Assembly: GCA_022826945.1 (NCBI GenBank)
Contig: JAJDTY010000073.1
Span: forward strand, 372,001 to 436,000
Direction of reading: 5' to 3'
From: Candidatus Binatia bacterium
GTDB taxonomy: Bacteria; Desulfobacterota; Binatia; Bin18
Length of the DNA stretch: 64,000 nucleotides
Each line of letters opens with the position of its first letter. Within the stretch, counting starts at the first letter, position 1. Positions 1 through 12,942 of this stretch are shown piece by piece. A program made the translations under genes and the position numbers. Below the pieces are notes generated by a model. The model saw only the letters and a program-made list of their open reading frames with translations, was not told the origin of the DNA and did not search any database.

Positions 1-329
1 CCCGATTCCGGTCGAGCCCACTCGAACACCAGGGTTTCGAAGGGATAGGGCAAGCGCAGCCCATAGGCAAACTTGCTGACCAGAATATGATCTCCAATTT
101 GGAGCGTCGGCAGCATGGAGCCTGACGGAATTTTGAATGCCTGCACGATAAAACTCCGGATAAAAAGCGCCAGCACGAGGGCGAAGAGCAGAGCCTCGGC
201 GTATTCACGAACGGCCGATTTCTGTTTTTTTGGGGTTGTCGGCGTGGAGAGCAGTCTGTCGCCTGTCTGTTGATTTGTCAGGCCGACAGAGCCTGCCGAC
301 CCGTGGGCCGATGTTTTTCCTCTGGCCAT
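1..329 (-). CDS. lepB: Signal peptidase I, N-terminal part (gene runs off the left edge)
   Basis: Reverse-strand translation from ATG at 329: MARGKTSAHGSAG...REYAEALLFALVLALFIRSFIVQAFKIPSGSMLPTLQIGDHILVSKFAYG; contains the PSGSMLPTL catalytic Ser motif. Absent from the ORF track because it is open at the edge. Confidence 0.93.
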   Translation of the reverse strand, partial: MARGKTSAHGSAGSVGLTNQQTGDRLLSTPTTPKKQKSAVREYAEALLFALVLALFIRSFIVQAFKIPSGSMLPTLQIGDHILVSKFAYGLRLPYPFETLVFEWARPES

Positions 330-341
330 ACCCGCTACTCT

Positions 342-2162
342 CTACCCTCGCCGTTGCGTCTCACTCTCGCCCACCTGCAGCAGCGCCAGGAACGCCTCTT
401 GGGGAATTTCTACCCGCCCAACCTGTTTCATCCGGCGTTTTCCTTCTTTCTGTTTCTCTAGCAGCTTTCGTTTACGGGTTATATCCCCACCATAGCATTT
501 GGAGGTGACATTTTTGCGCAATGCCTTCACAGTTTCCCGCGCGATCACTCGACTCCCGATGGCGGCCTGGACAGCCACCTCGAACATTTGGCGCGGAATG
601 AGGGTACGCATTTTTTGCACGAGTTCGCGTCCACGCGTATAGGCGTGATCGGCGTGGACGATCAGGGACAAGGCATCGACCATATCGCCATTAATGCAGA
701 TATCAATCCGTACTAAGTTGGCCGGACGCATATCTAGGAATTCATAATCAAACGAGGCGTAGCCACGGCTGATCGATTTGATCCGGTCATAGAAATCAAC
801 CACAATCTCATTGAGCGGCAGCTCATACTCCAGGGCGACGCGCGAAGCCCCCAGATATTTCATGGCGCGTTGTTCTCCGCGTCGCTCCTGACAGAGCCGC
901 ATGACATTGCCGACGTATTCTTCGGGCACATGAATACTCGCCAAGATAAAAGGCTCTTGGATGGAATCGATTTCCTGTACCGGCGGGAGAAAGGACGGAT
1001 TCTCGACGTGCATGATTTCCCCATCGAGCGTCAGGACTTGATACTCAACCGTTGGCGTGGTGGTAATGAGGTCAAGGCCGAACTCTCGCTCCAAACGCTC
1101 CTGGACGATTTCCATATGGAGCAATCCCAGGAAACCGCAACGAAAACCAAACCCAAGGGCCAGCGAGGTTTCTTTCTCGTACGAAAAAGCGGCATCGTTG
1201 AGACGAAGTTTTTCGACCGCGTCGCGTAGTGCCTCGTAGTGTTTCGATTCGACCGGATACAGGCCGCTGAAAACCATGGGTTTTGCGGCCTTAAAGCCCG
1301 GCAACATGACTACCGTAGGACGTTGGGCTCCCGTAATCGTGTCCCCGACGCGGGCTTCTCGGACCTCTTTAATACCAGCCGTGAGAAAGCCCACTTCCCC
1401 TGGCCCGAGCGCTTTGACCGCTTGGGCGTGCGGAGCGAAAACCCCGACCTGTCCGACTTCGTACTCTTTGCCACTTGACATAAGCTGAATGGACATTCCA
1501 GGTCTCAGTACTCCGTCGAATACCCGGACGAGTACAACGGCTCCCTGGTAGGGATCAAACCAGCTATCAAAAAGCAGCGCTTTGACCGGCGCACTAGGAT
1601 CCCCCTGAGGAGGAGGCATGAGCCGCAGGATGCCCTCTAGCACCTCAGCAATCCCCCTCCCCTCTTTTGCGCTGGTTAAAACCGCGTCACTGCCATCCAG
1701 CCCAATGATGTCTTCGAGCTCTTGCCGAACGCGTTCAGGTTCCGCACTGGGCAGATCGATTTTGTTAATAACAGGAAAAATTTCAAGCTGATGATCGAGC
1801 GCAAGATAGGTGTTTGCCAGTGTTTGCGCCTCGACCCCTTGGGTCGCGTCAACGACTAGGATGGCACCTTCGCAGGCGGACAAACTGCGCGAAACCTCAT
1901 AGGCAAAATCCACATGACCGGGGGTATCAATCAGGTTCAGATAATACTCGGCGCCGTCTTGCGCCTGATAGCGCAGGCGGACGGTCCGGGCTTTAATCGT
2001 AATGCCTCGCTCCTGCTCAAGCTCCATGGTGTCCAGAAACTGCGCCCCACTTTCACGCTCACTAATCGATCCCGTCTGGGAGAGGAGCTGGTCGGCCAGT
2101 GTCGATTTGCCATGATCGATATGGGCAATAATGCTAAAGTTCCGAATCTGCTCGATATTCAT
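342..2162 (-). CDS. lepA: Elongation factor 4 (LepA GTPase)
   Basis: [27 protein letters not shown]; full-length 606 aa with LepA C-terminal domain; adjacent to lepB. Confidence 0.98.
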   Translation of the reverse strand: MNIEQIRNFSIIAHIDHGKSTLADQLLSQTGSISERESGAQFLDTMELEQERGITIKARTVRLRYQAQDGAEYYLNLIDTPGHVDFAYEVSRSLSACEGAILVVDATQGVEAQTLANTYLALDHQLEIFPVINKIDLPSAEPERVRQELEDIIGLDGSDAVLTSAKEGRGIAEVLEGILRLMPPPQGDPSAPVKALLFDSWFDPYQGAVVLVRVFDGVLRPGMSIQLMSSGKEYEVGQVGVFAPHAQAVKALGPGEVGFLTAGIKEVREARVGDTITGAQRPTVVMLPGFKAAKPMVFSGLYPVESKHYEALRDAVEKLRLNDAAFSYEKETSLALGFGFRCGFLGLLHMEIVQERLEREFGLDLITTTPTVEYQVLTLDGEIMHVENPSFLPPVQEIDSIQEPFILASIHVPEEYVGNVMRLCQERRGEQRAMKYLGASRVALEYELPLNEIVVDFYDRIKSISRGYASFDYEFLDMRPANLVRIDICINGDMVDALSLIVHADHAYTRGRELVQKMRTLIPRQMFEVAVQAAIGSRVIARETVKALRKNVTSKCYGGDITRKRKLLEKQKEGKRRMKQVGRVEIPQEAFLALLQVGESETQRRG

Positions 2163-3079
2163 ACCGATGTCCGCAGGGAGGCAACCGTTTTCTCAAGCCC
2201 GTCAGCAAGTGATACCAGTGGCTTCCAGTTCAGCGTGTCCGCGGCGCGGCCCCAAGACAAGACACTACGGCGCTGTTCTCCTGGCTTGGCAGCACCGTAG
2301 TGCGCTTGGTCGCGTGAGCCGGTTATCCGCTGTAAATGTTCGGCTAAGGTATTGACCGTCGTCTCAAGACCCGTGCCGATGTTGATCGCGCCGGAATAGT
2401 CGGCGGTCAGTGCTGCCAGATTCGCCTGGGCCACGTCGGCGACAAACACATAGTCTCGCGTCTGCTGACCGTCGCCGTTAATCGTAATCGTCTCTCCCGC
2501 TAGTAGGCGCTGAGTGAAAATGGCCACCACACCGGCTTCGCCATGGGGGTCCTGCCGCGGCCCATATACGTTCGCATAGCGCAGGCTCAGCGACGGGATA
2601 CCATGCTCCCTCTGGTAGAAATACAGATACTGTTCTCCAGCTAACTTGCTGACTCCATACGGACTAATTGGACGGGTGGTATGGTCTTCGGTTGCAGGAA
2701 AGGTGTCTTGTTCCCCATATACCGTCCCGCCAGAAGACGCAAAGATAATACGCAGGCATCGAGCCTGCCGCGCGCCTTCAAGAATATTAAGCAGTCCGAG
2801 AATATTCACCCGCGCATCAAACAGCGGATCGGCAACCGAGCGACGGACATCCATTTGCGCCGCATGGTGGTTAACCACCTCAATCCGTTCGTCAAGCAGA
2901 ATTTTTCGTACTGCTGCATCGGTGATATCCGCTTGGACGAAGTGCGCATCGGACGGAACGTTGGTCGGCTTGCCGCTTGACAAGTCGTCGACAATCCAGA
3001 CTTCATGGCCCGCCCCAAGATAGATTTCCGCGACGTGAGAGCCAATAAAGCCCGCTCCTCCGGTTACCAGTATCCTCAT
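2159..3079 (-). CDS. NAD-dependent epimerase/dehydratase (UDP-glucose 4-epimerase-like)
   Basis: [20 protein letters not shown] Rossmann motif; [11 protein letters not shown] (YxxxK); 4-nt overlap with lepA. Confidence 0.9.
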   Translation of the reverse strand: MRILVTGGAGFIGSHVAEIYLGAGHEVWIVDDLSSGKPTNVPSDAHFVQADITDAAVRKILLDERIEVVNHHAAQMDVRRSVADPLFDARVNILGLLNILEGARQARCLRIIFASSGGTVYGEQDTFPATEDHTTRPISPYGVSKLAGEQYLYFYQREHGIPSLSLRYANVYGPRQDPHGEAGVVAIFTQRLLAGETITINGDGQQTRDYVFVADVAQANLAALTADYSGAINIGTGLETTVNTLAEHLQRITGSRDQAHYGAAKPGEQRRSVLSWGRAADTLNWKPLVSLADGLEKTVASLRTSV

Positions 3080-3142
3080 ATACTACGTCCTCTCCTGAGC
3101 CCTAGCGGTGCCTCTCTCGTTCTTTCTTACAGGGACTGGAGG

Positions 3143-4129
3143 CTAGCGAACCCCTAGCTTTTCCTGGAAATAGGCGATGGTTTTGCTCAGTCCGTCTTCG
3201 AGGGAGACGCGGGGTTCCCAATCCAATAGCTGGCGGGCAAAACCCACATCAGGTTGGCGGACTTTCGGGTCGTCCACCGGCAAAGGCTCAAACGCAATAG
3301 AACTGGAACTCCCGGTCAGCCGGATAATCGTCTCGGCAAATTCTCGAACGGATAATTCGTGCGGATTACCCAGATTCACAGGTTGAGCGCAGTCTGAGCG
3401 GAGGAGACGGACGATACCCTCAATTAAATCATCCACAAAACAGAAACTCCGGGTTTGACTCCCGTCGCCATACACCGTTAACGCTTCTCCCCTCAGTGCC
3501 TGGGTAATGAAATTGGGCACAACGCGGCCATCCCCGAGACGCATACGTGGACCATAGGTGTTAAAAATACGGACAATACGGGTCGCCACACCATGACTGC
3601 GGTGGTAGGCCATAGTCAGGGCTTCAGCAAACCGTTTTGCCTCATCATACACTCCTCGCGGGCCAATCGGATTCACATTGCCCCAATAATCTTCCGGCTG
3701 AGGATGGACGAGCGGGTCGCCGTAGACCTCGGAGGTCGAAGCGAGCAGAAAACGGGCGGCTTTCACCCGGGCCAAGCCGAGTCCTTTATGCGTGCCGAGC
3801 GAGCCTACTTTCAGGGTCTGAATCGGCAGTTCAAGGTAATCTATCGGGCTCGCCGGCGAAGCAAAGTGGAGAATCGCATCAATATGGCCACTGACGTAAA
3901 TATAGTTTGTCACATCCTGATGGACAAAGGAAAAGCGTGGATCGACAAACAGGTGCGCCACATTGTCCATGTCGCCAGTAATGAGGTTGTCCAGACACAC
4001 CACCTCGTCCCCGTCGGCCAAGAAACGCTCACACAGATGCGAGCCGATAAACCCAGCCCCTCCGGTGATTAAGATGCGTGCGATGACTCTGCTCCTTTCA
4101 ATTCGCGCTTGGGTATCAACGCTCGGCAA
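3143..4129 (-). CDS. NAD-dependent epimerase, UDP-glucuronate decarboxylase-like
   Basis: [59 protein letters not shown] typical of UXS-type SDR. Exact start uncertain. Confidence 0.9.
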   Translation of the reverse strand: MPSVDTQARIERSRVIARILITGGAGFIGSHLCERFLADGDEVVCLDNLITGDMDNVAHLFVDPRFSFVHQDVTNYIYVSGHIDAILHFASPASPIDYLELPIQTLKVGSLGTHKGLGLARVKAARFLLASTSEVYGDPLVHPQPEDYWGNVNPIGPRGVYDEAKRFAEALTMAYHRSHGVATRIVRIFNTYGPRMRLGDGRVVPNFITQALRGEALTVYGDGSQTRSFCFVDDLIEGIVRLLRSDCAQPVNLGNPHELSVREFAETIIRLTGSSSSIAFEPLPVDDPKVRQPDVGFARQLLDWEPRVSLEDGLSKTIAYFQEKLGVR

Positions 4130-4148
4130 CAGTAAAATCCGTCTCTAC

Positions 4149-5087
4149 CTATTCTAACACGTCCTTAATCCAGTAGACGGGCTTTTCCTGACTCTCGTGG
4201 TAGGTGCGAGCCAACATCTCAGCGATTAAGCCGGTGGTCACAAGCTGGACACCGGTGACAAGCAGGAGAATCCCCAAGAGTAAAATGGGACGGTTTGCTA
4301 ATTGCACATCGAACAGGAGACGCTGAATCCCCAGGACGGTCGTGATCCCCCCGCCAACGAGGACGGCAATTAACCCCAGAAAGCCAAATAAATGACTCGG
4401 ACGGGTCGCATAGCTCGACATGAATTTAACGGTAAGTAAGTCCAGTACGACCCATAACGTTCGGGTTAAACCGTATTTTGAGGTGCCGTGCTTACGCGCA
4501 TGATGGGTGACCGGAAGCTCGGCAATCCGGGCTCCCATGTCCCCGGCCAGAGCCGGGATAAATCGGTGCATTTCTCCGTACAGCTTGAGACCCTTTGCCA
4601 CCTCACGGCGGAACGCCTTGAGCGTACAGCCATAATCGTGCAGTTTGACCCGCGTTGTGAGCGAAATCATATGATTGGCGATCTGAGACGGAAGACGCCG
4701 GTGCAAAAACGGGTCTTGTCGATTGACACGCCAGCCGTTCACCAAGTCATACCCCTCGTCCAGCTTTGCCAACAAACGCGGAATATCGATGGGATCATTC
4801 TGCAGGTCACCATCCAGCGAAACAATGACGTCACCCTGGGCGTATTCAAATCCCGCGGCTAGCGCAGCAGTCTGGCCGAAGTTGCGTCGAAAGCGGAGAA
4901 CTTTGAGCGTATCGTCTTCGGCGTGCAGCTCAGCCAACAGCTCACTACTCCCGTCCTGACTACCGTCATCAATGAGGATAAGTTCGTAGCTCCAGTCCGT
5001 CGGCGCCAGTACGGCATGGACCCGTTCACACAACGGACGCAGATTATCGACCTCATTGTAGATCGGGACGACGATGGAAAGGTCCAT
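4149..5087 (-). CDS. Glycosyltransferase family 2 (DPM1/GtrB/ArnC-like) with C-terminal TM segments
   Basis: MDLSIVVPIYNEVDNLRPL, LIDDGSQDGS, FGQTAALAAGFEYAQGDVIVSLDGDLQNDP. Confidence 0.92.
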   Translation of the reverse strand: MDLSIVVPIYNEVDNLRPLCERVHAVLAPTDWSYELILIDDGSQDGSSELLAELHAEDDTLKVLRFRRNFGQTAALAAGFEYAQGDVIVSLDGDLQNDPIDIPRLLAKLDEGYDLVNGWRVNRQDPFLHRRLPSQIANHMISLTTRVKLHDYGCTLKAFRREVAKGLKLYGEMHRFIPALAGDMGARIAELPVTHHARKHGTSKYGLTRTLWVVLDLLTVKFMSSYATRPSHLFGFLGLIAVLVGGGITTVLGIQRLLFDVQLANRPILLLGILLLVTGVQLVTTGLIAEMLARTYHESQEKPVYWIKDVLE

Positions 5088-5107
5088 AGCGATTCGGCGC
5101 CAGCGGG

Positions 5108-6007
5108 CTAGAATTGGGTCAGACTCACGAACTGACGATAGCGCTGTTCGATGGTATCCCGGCTCAGGGCGTGCAGCCGCCGCAGGCTGAAATCTTCCAC
5201 CGCGAACGAGGCCACCACACTACCGTAGACAATGGCCTTGCGCAGTCCAGCCTCAGACGTGTCGTTCGACTCAGCCAAATAGCCGAGAAACCCACCGGCA
5301 AAAGAGTCACCGGCCCCAGTCGGATCAACCACATCCTCCAAGGGATAGGCGGGAACGGCAAAAACCGACTGGGGAGAAAACAGCAACACCCCATATTCAC
5401 CCCGCTTAATGAGCAACGTCTTTGGTCCCATGTCCAAAATCCTGCGTGCGGATTTCACGACGTTGGACTCCCCGCTGAGCATACTCGCCTCTTCATCATT
5501 GATGATCAGCACATCAACACGTTTCAGCACGGCTTCGAGCGCCGCACGCTCGTGTTCAATCCAGTGACTGATCGTGTCGCAGCCGATCAGGCGTGGCCCG
5601 TCGGTTTGGTCTAACACCTGGCTTTGCAAGCCAGGGTCGATATTCCCCAGAAACACAAAAGGCGTCCGGCGATACTGTTCGGGCAGTCTCGGAGCGAAGT
5701 TCGCAACCACATTCATCTGGAGGTCTAAGGTGTCGCGGATATTGAGATTTTCGTGATAGCGGCCAGTCCACCGAAACGTCCGCCCCGCTCCTACTTCCAA
5801 CCCGTCCAGGTTGATATTCGGCGCGGTCAGAGTTGCCTGCGCATCTGCGGGAAAGTCTTCACCAATAACGGCAACAACATTCACCGTCGTAAAATAGCTC
5901 GCCGCAACGGCGAAATAGGCTGCCGAGCCACCCAGGACTTCGTCAGCCCTACCGGACGGCGTTTCAATAGAATCCAATCCGACCGAACCGACAACCACAA
6001 TACTCAT
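5108..6007 (-). CDS. PfkB-family carbohydrate/nucleoside kinase
   Basis: MSIVVVGSVGLDSI...LGGSAAYFAVAAS...DPTGAGDSFAGGFLGYLA (PfkB signature). ORF opens at 6046, but the ATG at 6007 fits better. Confidence 0.9.
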   Translation of the reverse strand: MSIVVVGSVGLDSIETPSGRADEVLGGSAAYFAVAASYFTTVNVVAVIGEDFPADAQATLTAPNINLDGLEVGAGRTFRWTGRYHENLNIRDTLDLQMNVVANFAPRLPEQYRRTPFVFLGNIDPGLQSQVLDQTDGPRLIGCDTISHWIEHERAALEAVLKRVDVLIINDEEASMLSGESNVVKSARRILDMGPKTLLIKRGEYGVLLFSPQSVFAVPAYPLEDVVDPTGAGDSFAGGFLGYLAESNDTSEAGLRKAIVYGSVVASFAVEDFSLRRLHALSRDTIEQRYRQFVSLTQF

Positions 6008-6023
6008 AACGTCCTCTTGGCGT

Positions 6024-6884
6024 TTATCCATTGATATATTTCCCAATAATCGGCTCGAGTTCGTTTTTTACTGTTTCTGGAATCATCGCCCGGTCGGTGA
6101 TGATCGCATCTGCAAGCGCAGTCTCACAGCCGCACACCCGCTCAGGGGACAGCCGCCGGGCGGTGTCCCGTACAATGCGTTGAGCGGTGACAACGTTTTT
6201 GTTCAGAATTGCCAGCACCTCTTCTATCACCACGTCGCCGGCCTCGGTATTCCAGCAGTCGTAATCGGTTGCCATGGCCAAGGTGGCAAAACAGATTTCG
6301 GCTTCACGCGCGAGCTTAGCTTCTTGGAGATTCGTCATCCCAATGATATCAGCACCCCAGCTCCGATACAGCAAAGATTCAGCCCGCGTGGAGAATTGCG
6401 GGCCTTCCATACAGATATACGTTCCCCCGCAATGAACAGCTATGTCCAGACTGTCACTAGCTTCAACCAAAGACTGGGATAAGAGCGGACATACCGGGTC
6501 GGCAAAGGCGACATGGGCGACAATACCCCGGCCAAAGAAGGTACTGATGCGCCCACGGGTCCGGTCGATGAACTGGTCGGGGATGACAATATGGCCGGGC
6601 GCAATTTCCTGCTTCAAACTGCCCACCGCACCCACGGCAACCAAGCGCCGCACGCCAAGCCTTTTCATCCCATAGATATTGGCGCGGAAATTCAGCTCGG
6701 AGGGCAGGATACGGTGGCCACGGCCGTGCCGCGGCAGGAAAACCACGCGGACACCGTCTAATTCGCCAACAAAATAGTCATCCGACGGCAGGCCAAACGG
6801 CGTTTCAACGCTCACCCACTCGCCGTGCTCGATACCGTCCATCTGATATAGACCGCTGCCGCCAATAACACCAAGCGTGATCAT
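6024..6884 (-). CDS. mtnP: S-methyl-5'-thioadenosine phosphorylase
   Basis: VIGGSGLYQMDGIEHGEWVSVETPFG, LPRHGRGHRILPSELNFRANIYGMK, GTYICMEGPQFSTRAES, MTNLQEAKLAREAEICFATLAMATDYDCW. Confidence 0.93.
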   Translation of the reverse strand: MITLGVIGGSGLYQMDGIEHGEWVSVETPFGLPSDDYFVGELDGVRVVFLPRHGRGHRILPSELNFRANIYGMKRLGVRRLVAVGAVGSLKQEIAPGHIVIPDQFIDRTRGRISTFFGRGIVAHVAFADPVCPLLSQSLVEASDSLDIAVHCGGTYICMEGPQFSTRAESLLYRSWGADIIGMTNLQEAKLAREAEICFATLAMATDYDCWNTEAGDVVIEEVLAILNKNVVTAQRIVRDTARRLSPERVCGCETALADAIITDRAMIPETVKNELEPIIGKYING

Positions 6885-6898
6885 GACTGTCCCTTTTC

Positions 6899-7936
6899 CT
6901 AGGCCGCTTGCTCCAGGGGGGCGGCCAGTTGCCCACAGGCGGCCTGTACATCCTGACCACGGCTTTCGCGAATACTGGCGTAGATGCCCCGGTCGAGCAG
7001 GATTTGACGAAAGCGTGTGATCCGCTCGCGTGGCGAGGGGGCAAATGGTGCCCCAGGGAAAGAATTAAACGGAATCAGGTTGACCTTGGCCCGGATGCCA
7101 TGCAGGAGCGATACGAGACGTTTTGCGTCGGCTGGACTATCGTTCAGTCCGTCCAGCAGGGTATACGCAAAGGTCACCCGGTTGCGCGGAGCGATGGACA
7201 GAGACCGGCAGGTATCCAACACAGCCACCAGAGGGTAGCGCCGATTGATCGGCATGAGGGTGTTCCGCACGGCATCAGTTGTTGCGCTTAAGGAGATGGT
7301 GAGGTTGACCTGGGTGTCGTGCAACAGGCGTTGCATTTGCGGCACCAATCCAACCGTTGATACGGTGATGCGGCGGGGAGAGAGCTGGTACCCCCAGGCT
7401 GCCGTCAGAATAGTGATGGCCTTCACGACCTGATCGTAATTCGCCAGCGGTTCGCCCATACCCATAAAGACGACGTTGGTCACCGCTTCGTGTTGGGGCC
7501 GTCGGTGCTGGACTTCCCAGACTTGGCTGACGATTTCCCCGGCGGTCAGGTCACGCACGGGCCGCACGCGGGCGGTCGCACAAAATTGACAGCCCATGGC
7601 ACAGCCAGCCTGGGAAGAAATGCAGAGCGTCCGGCGGTTCTCACTCGGAATAAAAACGCTCTCAATCCGGCGTCCATCGGAAAGGGTAAAGAGAGATTTC
7701 TCCGTCCCGTCAACCGCCGCAGTGTGCCTGCTACAATCCAGACGGGTAAGCTGAAAATGCAGGGCTAACTCCTCGCGTAGGGCCAGGGGTATATTGCTCA
7801 TCTGCCCCACATCTGTGAGTCGGCGGTGATATACCCATTTCAAAATTTGCCGCGCCCGGAAGGATTTGTGTCCGCGTGCAGTCAGCCAGCGGGCTAGTTC
7901 GTCTTGGGTACAATCTTTAAGGTCCATACCGATCAA
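6899..7936 (-). CDS. rlmN: 23S rRNA (adenine2503-C2)-methyltransferase, radical SAM
   Basis: CAMGCQFCATA radical SAM motif; MGMGEPLANYDQV; RESRGQDVQAACGQL. Confidence 0.97.
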   Translation of the reverse strand: MIGMDLKDCTQDELARWLTARGHKSFRARQILKWVYHRRLTDVGQMSNIPLALREELALHFQLTRLDCSRHTAAVDGTEKSLFTLSDGRRIESVFIPSENRRTLCISSQAGCAMGCQFCATARVRPVRDLTAGEIVSQVWEVQHRRPQHEAVTNVVFMGMGEPLANYDQVVKAITILTAAWGYQLSPRRITVSTVGLVPQMQRLLHDTQVNLTISLSATTDAVRNTLMPINRRYPLVAVLDTCRSLSIAPRNRVTFAYTLLDGLNDSPADAKRLVSLLHGIRAKVNLIPFNSFPGAPFAPSPRERITRFRQILLDRGIYASIRESRGQDVQAACGQLAAPLEQAA

Positions 7937-7975
7937 ACAGGTAGAGAGTACGCGGGCCAGACCTGAAAAAGCGTC

Positions 7976-8392
7976 TTAGGCCAAGTCCAGCCCACTAAAA
8001 AAATAGCCAATCTCCCATTGAGCCGTTTCGGGCGCATCGGAGCCATGTACGGCGTTCTGCTCGATATTCGTGGCAAAATCCTTCCGAATCGTACCCGCAT
8101 CCGCTTCAGCCGGGTTGGTCGCCCCCATAATTTTCCGGTGAGCTTGAATGGCCCCCTCACCCTCAAGCACGGAGACGAGAATCGGACCTGAGGACATAAA
8201 GTCTGTCAGACTCCCAAAAAAGGGGCGTTCTTGATGAACCGCATAAAAGCCTTCGGCTTCGGCTTTGGTCAGGGAGACCATTTTGGTGGCTACGATTTTG
8301 AGTCCGGCTGCTTCAAAGCGGCGGAGAATTTCACCAATGACATTCTTCTTGACTGCGTCAGGCTTCACAATAGAGAGGGTTCGTTCGGTCAT
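7976..8392 (-). CDS. ndk: Nucleoside diphosphate kinase
   Basis: [47 protein letters not shown]. Confidence 0.98.
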   Translation of the reverse strand: MTERTLSIVKPDAVKKNVIGEILRRFEAAGLKIVATKMVSLTKAEAEGFYAVHQERPFFGSLTDFMSSGPILVSVLEGEGAIQAHRKIMGATNPAEADAGTIRKDFATNIEQNAVHGSDAPETAQWEIGYFFSGLDLA

Positions 8393-8458
8393 ACCTGTCC
8401 TTTCTTGTACGACAAAAGAGTCTATCCAGGCCCGCTATGGGGGTCAATGTTCACGCTC

Positions 8459-9565
8459 TCAGGGTAGATTGAGGGGGGGCGGGAGCGGCGTAAAATACAA
8501 GCCACATCTTCGATAGGCGTGTTTCACCGCCCGCCAGTCGGGACTCTCCGCTACCAGGGCAAGACCAGTGAGCGCATGGCAAGCTTCCGCCTGGTAACCA
8601 AAGCGCTGGGCCTCATCATAGCAGCGAGCAAATACGGTCTTCGCGCGTTTGTGTTCTCCCTGTAAAAACGCCAATTCCCCGGTTCCCAAACGACAGTAAA
8701 CCGCCCCGCGGATGTCGCGCGTCTCACGGAAGAGCTGTTGCGCCCGTCTGAATGTCGCTCGGCTGCGTTCATGGTCGCCCTGCATTTTGAAGGCCGTGGC
8801 CATCGCCCAGACCGTATAGGCAAAGCTCGCCTTATCGCCAATCCGCTGGTATAAGCGCTCGGCTTTTGCAAAGAGCCGCAAGGCGGGCATAAATTCTTTA
8901 CGCATACGGGCCGCATTGCCAAGGCCGCAGTAGGAATAGGCCCGGCCGTACACATCGTCTTCAACCTCAAACACCTCGTTTGCTTCGGCGTAATAGTTCT
9001 GGGTATCCGCAAATCGACCCATTAAACGCGATGCGCCCCCCAGACCGCATAGCGCATATCCAGCTCCAAGCGTGTCGCCCTCTCGTTCGGCGAGTCTGAG
9101 GGCCTGCTTGAAATGGCTCAGCGCTTTTTTGAGGTCGCCGCAGAAACGATATGTCCCCCCCATAGCCCAGACAATAAAGCCTTCCCCGTCATATACCCGC
9201 GCTTGACGATAGAGGGCCCGCGCCTCGGCCAGATACGGCAATGCGCGCTGGGGATTCCCTTGAGCGCGGACGCTGAGGCCGATACCAGCCAGACTCTCCG
9301 CCTCCCCTTCTATATCAGCCAAGCGGCCAGCCAGACGGCTCGCCCGTTCATAGGCACGTTTGGCGAACCCAAATTGTCCCTGCATGCGCAAGCAATCGCC
9401 AATACCGAGGTGGGCATCAAGTTCGCATTCCCCCAGGTTTGCGACTTTTGCAGCCTGACGCGCCTGTCGGTAAAGCGCCAGCGCCTCGGCAAAGCGACTT
9501 TTCAGGCGGGCGCGTTCGCCCTGCTGAAACAGGGCACGCGGTGTCTGGTCCAGCGATGTTGCCAT
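8459..9565 (-). CDS. Tetratricopeptide-repeat protein
   Basis: Multiple roughly 34-40 aa TPR-like repeats (e.g. ALALYRQARQAAKVANLGECELDAHLGIGDCLRMQGQ). Confidence 0.85.
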   Translation of the reverse strand: MATSLDQTPRALFQQGERARLKSRFAEALALYRQARQAAKVANLGECELDAHLGIGDCLRMQGQFGFAKRAYERASRLAGRLADIEGEAESLAGIGLSVRAQGNPQRALPYLAEARALYRQARVYDGEGFIVWAMGGTYRFCGDLKKALSHFKQALRLAEREGDTLGAGYALCGLGGASRLMGRFADTQNYYAEANEVFEVEDDVYGRAYSYCGLGNAARMRKEFMPALRLFAKAERLYQRIGDKASFAYTVWAMATAFKMQGDHERSRATFRRAQQLFRETRDIRGAVYCRLGTGELAFLQGEHKRAKTVFARCYDEAQRFGYQAEACHALTGLALVAESPDWRAVKHAYRRCGLYFTPLPPPLNLP

Positions 9566-9641
9566 TAGACTCGGAGGGGCGGTTTGTGAACTTCCCCTCC
9601 CCTGCTTGACGAGATCTGATAGAGGGGTCTACCCGAATTCC

Positions 9642-10511
9642 TTAGCCCATGGCAGCCGCCATGGTTTTGCCCATCTCAGCCGGACTTGAGATAATCGCCA
9701 CACCAGCGTCCCTGAAGGCTTGGACTTTCTCGACCGCGGTTCCCTTCCCACCGGCAATGATCGCTCCAGCGTGTCCCATGCGCTTACCTTTGGGGGCGGT
9801 TTGACCAGCAATAAACGCTGCGACCGGCTTGGTCATATGCTCTTTAATGAACGCGGCAGCTTCTTCTTCCGCCGAACCGCCAATTTCACCGATCAGCACC
9901 ACGCCCTCGGTTTGGGGATCATCCTGGAAAAGCTGTAAGACGTCGATAAAGCCCGTTCCGTTCACTGGGTCGCCACCTATCCCGACGCACGACGACTGAC
10001 CGATCCCCAACTGGGTCAGTTGATGGACGGCTTCATAGGTCAAGGTTCCACTGCGCGACACCACGCCGATTGATCCGGTGGCATGGATATAGCCCGGCAT
10101 GATCCCAATCTTGCATTCCCCCGGGGTAATCACACCAGGACAGTTGGGACCAATCAGGCGAGACTTTTTGCCGGCCAAGTAGCGCTTGACCCGAACCATA
10201 TCGAGCACCGGAATTCCCTCAGTAATACAGATCACCAACTCCACTTCGGCATCGACCGCTTCCATAATGGCGTCGGCGGCAAACGGCGGCGGCACATAGA
10301 TAACGGAAGCGTTTGCCCCCGTTTCCGCAACCGCCTCCACAACCGTATTAAAAATAGGAATGCCTTCGAAATCCGTGCCACCGCGACCAGGCGTTACTCC
10401 GGCCACCATCTGGGTGCCGTAGTCTCGACAACCCCGGGTGTGCAGTTGGCCGGTTGAGCCGGTAATTCCCTGCGTCAGGACCTTGGTGTTTTTATCAACA
10501 AGAATGCTCAC
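9642..10511 (-). CDS. sucD: Succinyl-CoA synthetase alpha subunit
   Basis: [59 protein letters not shown]. Confidence 0.97.
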   Translation of the reverse strand: MSILVDKNTKVLTQGITGSTGQLHTRGCRDYGTQMVAGVTPGRGGTDFEGIPIFNTVVEAVAETGANASVIYVPPPFAADAIMEAVDAEVELVICITEGIPVLDMVRVKRYLAGKKSRLIGPNCPGVITPGECKIGIMPGYIHATGSIGVVSRSGTLTYEAVHQLTQLGIGQSSCVGIGGDPVNGTGFIDVLQLFQDDPQTEGVVLIGEIGGSAEEEAAAFIKEHMTKPVAAFIAGQTAPKGKRMGHAGAIIAGGKGTAVEKVQAFRDAGVAIISSPAEMGKTMAAAMG

Positions 10512-10572
10512 GAGCGTGCTCCTCGATTTCTCGCCCTACAAATTGATACAAACGGTTGATCCGGTGCGCCGC

Positions 10573-11736
10573 CTATGCACCAATCGCCTCGACGATTTTC
10601 TTTGCGCCGTCAGCTAAATCGTCCGCAGGAATAATATCAAGCCCCGACTCAGCCAGAATCGTTTTTCCTAGTTCAACATTCGTGCCTTCTAAGCGAACGA
10701 CCAAGGGGACCGACAGATTGACTTGTTTGGCGGCTTCAACTACCCCGTTGGCCACTACATCGCAACGCATAATCCCCCCAAAAATATTGACCAGAACGCC
10801 TTTGACATTCTCGTCCGACAGAATAATTTTAAATGCCTCGGTGACCTTTTCCGTGGTCGCGCCCCCGCCGACATCCAGAAAATTCGCCGGCTCAGCTCCG
10901 TAGTGTTTGATGATATCCATGGTCGCCATCGCCAGCCCAGCCCCATTGACCATGCAGCCGATATTGCCGTCCAACGCAATATAGTTGAGGTCAAACTTGG
11001 ACGCCGCGACTTCTTTCTCGTTTTCCTCAGTCACATCCCGCATCTCACGGATATCAGCGTGACGGAACAGCGCGTTGTCATCAAAGCCCATCTTGGCGTC
11101 CAGAGCGACAAGGTCGCCGGACTTCGTCAGTACCAACGGATTAATCTCAGCCATGGAGGCATCACTCTCGGAAAATGTCTTGTATAAGCCGCGCATGAAG
11201 GACACGGCTTTGTTGACCGAGTCCTTGGGTAGGCCCAGGCCGTAGGCGAGCTGGCGGCCCTGGAAGTCTCCGAAGCCAACGGCGGGATCGATGGTGGCGC
11301 GGAGAATCTTCTCGGGCGAGCGCTCTGCCACCTCTTCAATTTCCACGCCACCCTCGGAGCTAGCCATCACCGTGACTCGCGCGGTCACACGGTCAATGAC
11401 CATACCGAGGTAGAACTCTTGATCGATATCACAACCCTGCTCAACAAATACCTTCTGGACTTCTTTACCTTCGGGTCCGGTTTGGTGGGTGACCAAGGTT
11501 GAGCCAAGCAGAGCCGTCGCATGGGCGTGGGCTTCCTGCGGCGTCTTGGCGAGCTTGACCCCACCGGCTTTACCTCGCCCACCGGCGTGAATCTGGGCTT
11601 TGACGACACACAGACCACCGCCCAATTCCTGAGCAGCGGCTTCGGCTTCGTCCGGAGTGGTAGCGACCCTGCCGTCTAACACGGCCACCCCATTTTTCCG
11701 CAATATCTCTTTTGCTTGGTATTCGTGGATATTCAT
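10573..11736 (-). CDS. sucC: Succinyl-CoA synthetase beta subunit
   Basis: [37 protein letters not shown]. Confidence 0.97.
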   Translation of the reverse strand: MNIHEYQAKEILRKNGVAVLDGRVATTPDEAEAAAQELGGGLCVVKAQIHAGGRGKAGGVKLAKTPQEAHAHATALLGSTLVTHQTGPEGKEVQKVFVEQGCDIDQEFYLGMVIDRVTARVTVMASSEGGVEIEEVAERSPEKILRATIDPAVGFGDFQGRQLAYGLGLPKDSVNKAVSFMRGLYKTFSESDASMAEINPLVLTKSGDLVALDAKMGFDDNALFRHADIREMRDVTEENEKEVAASKFDLNYIALDGNIGCMVNGAGLAMATMDIIKHYGAEPANFLDVGGGATTEKVTEAFKIILSDENVKGVLVNIFGGIMRCDVVANGVVEAAKQVNLSVPLVVRLEGTNVELGKTILAESGLDIIPADDLADGAKKIVEAIGA

Positions 11737-11760
11737 ACCCTCTTACCTTACCGTGGGAGA

Positions 11761-12759
<999 letters not shown>

Positions 12760-12942
12760 TCAGGACGGCTATCCCCATCTCAATCCGTTGAGATATTGCT
12801 TGTTCGGCAAGGTTTTGGGGCAGGATGCCAAAATTCCTACAGCCTGTCTAGGCCAGAAGGTTGTTGAAAGGCTCGCTCTTGTGGCCTTGGAGGAGTCTCG
12901 GCCTCTCTTTACTATCAGAAGCGCATAAGGGACTGTTTGGCT

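Noticed and set aside
8459-9565. TPR protein as a possible defence or signalling component
   Set aside because: No effector domain or partner genes; simply lies between ndk and sucD.
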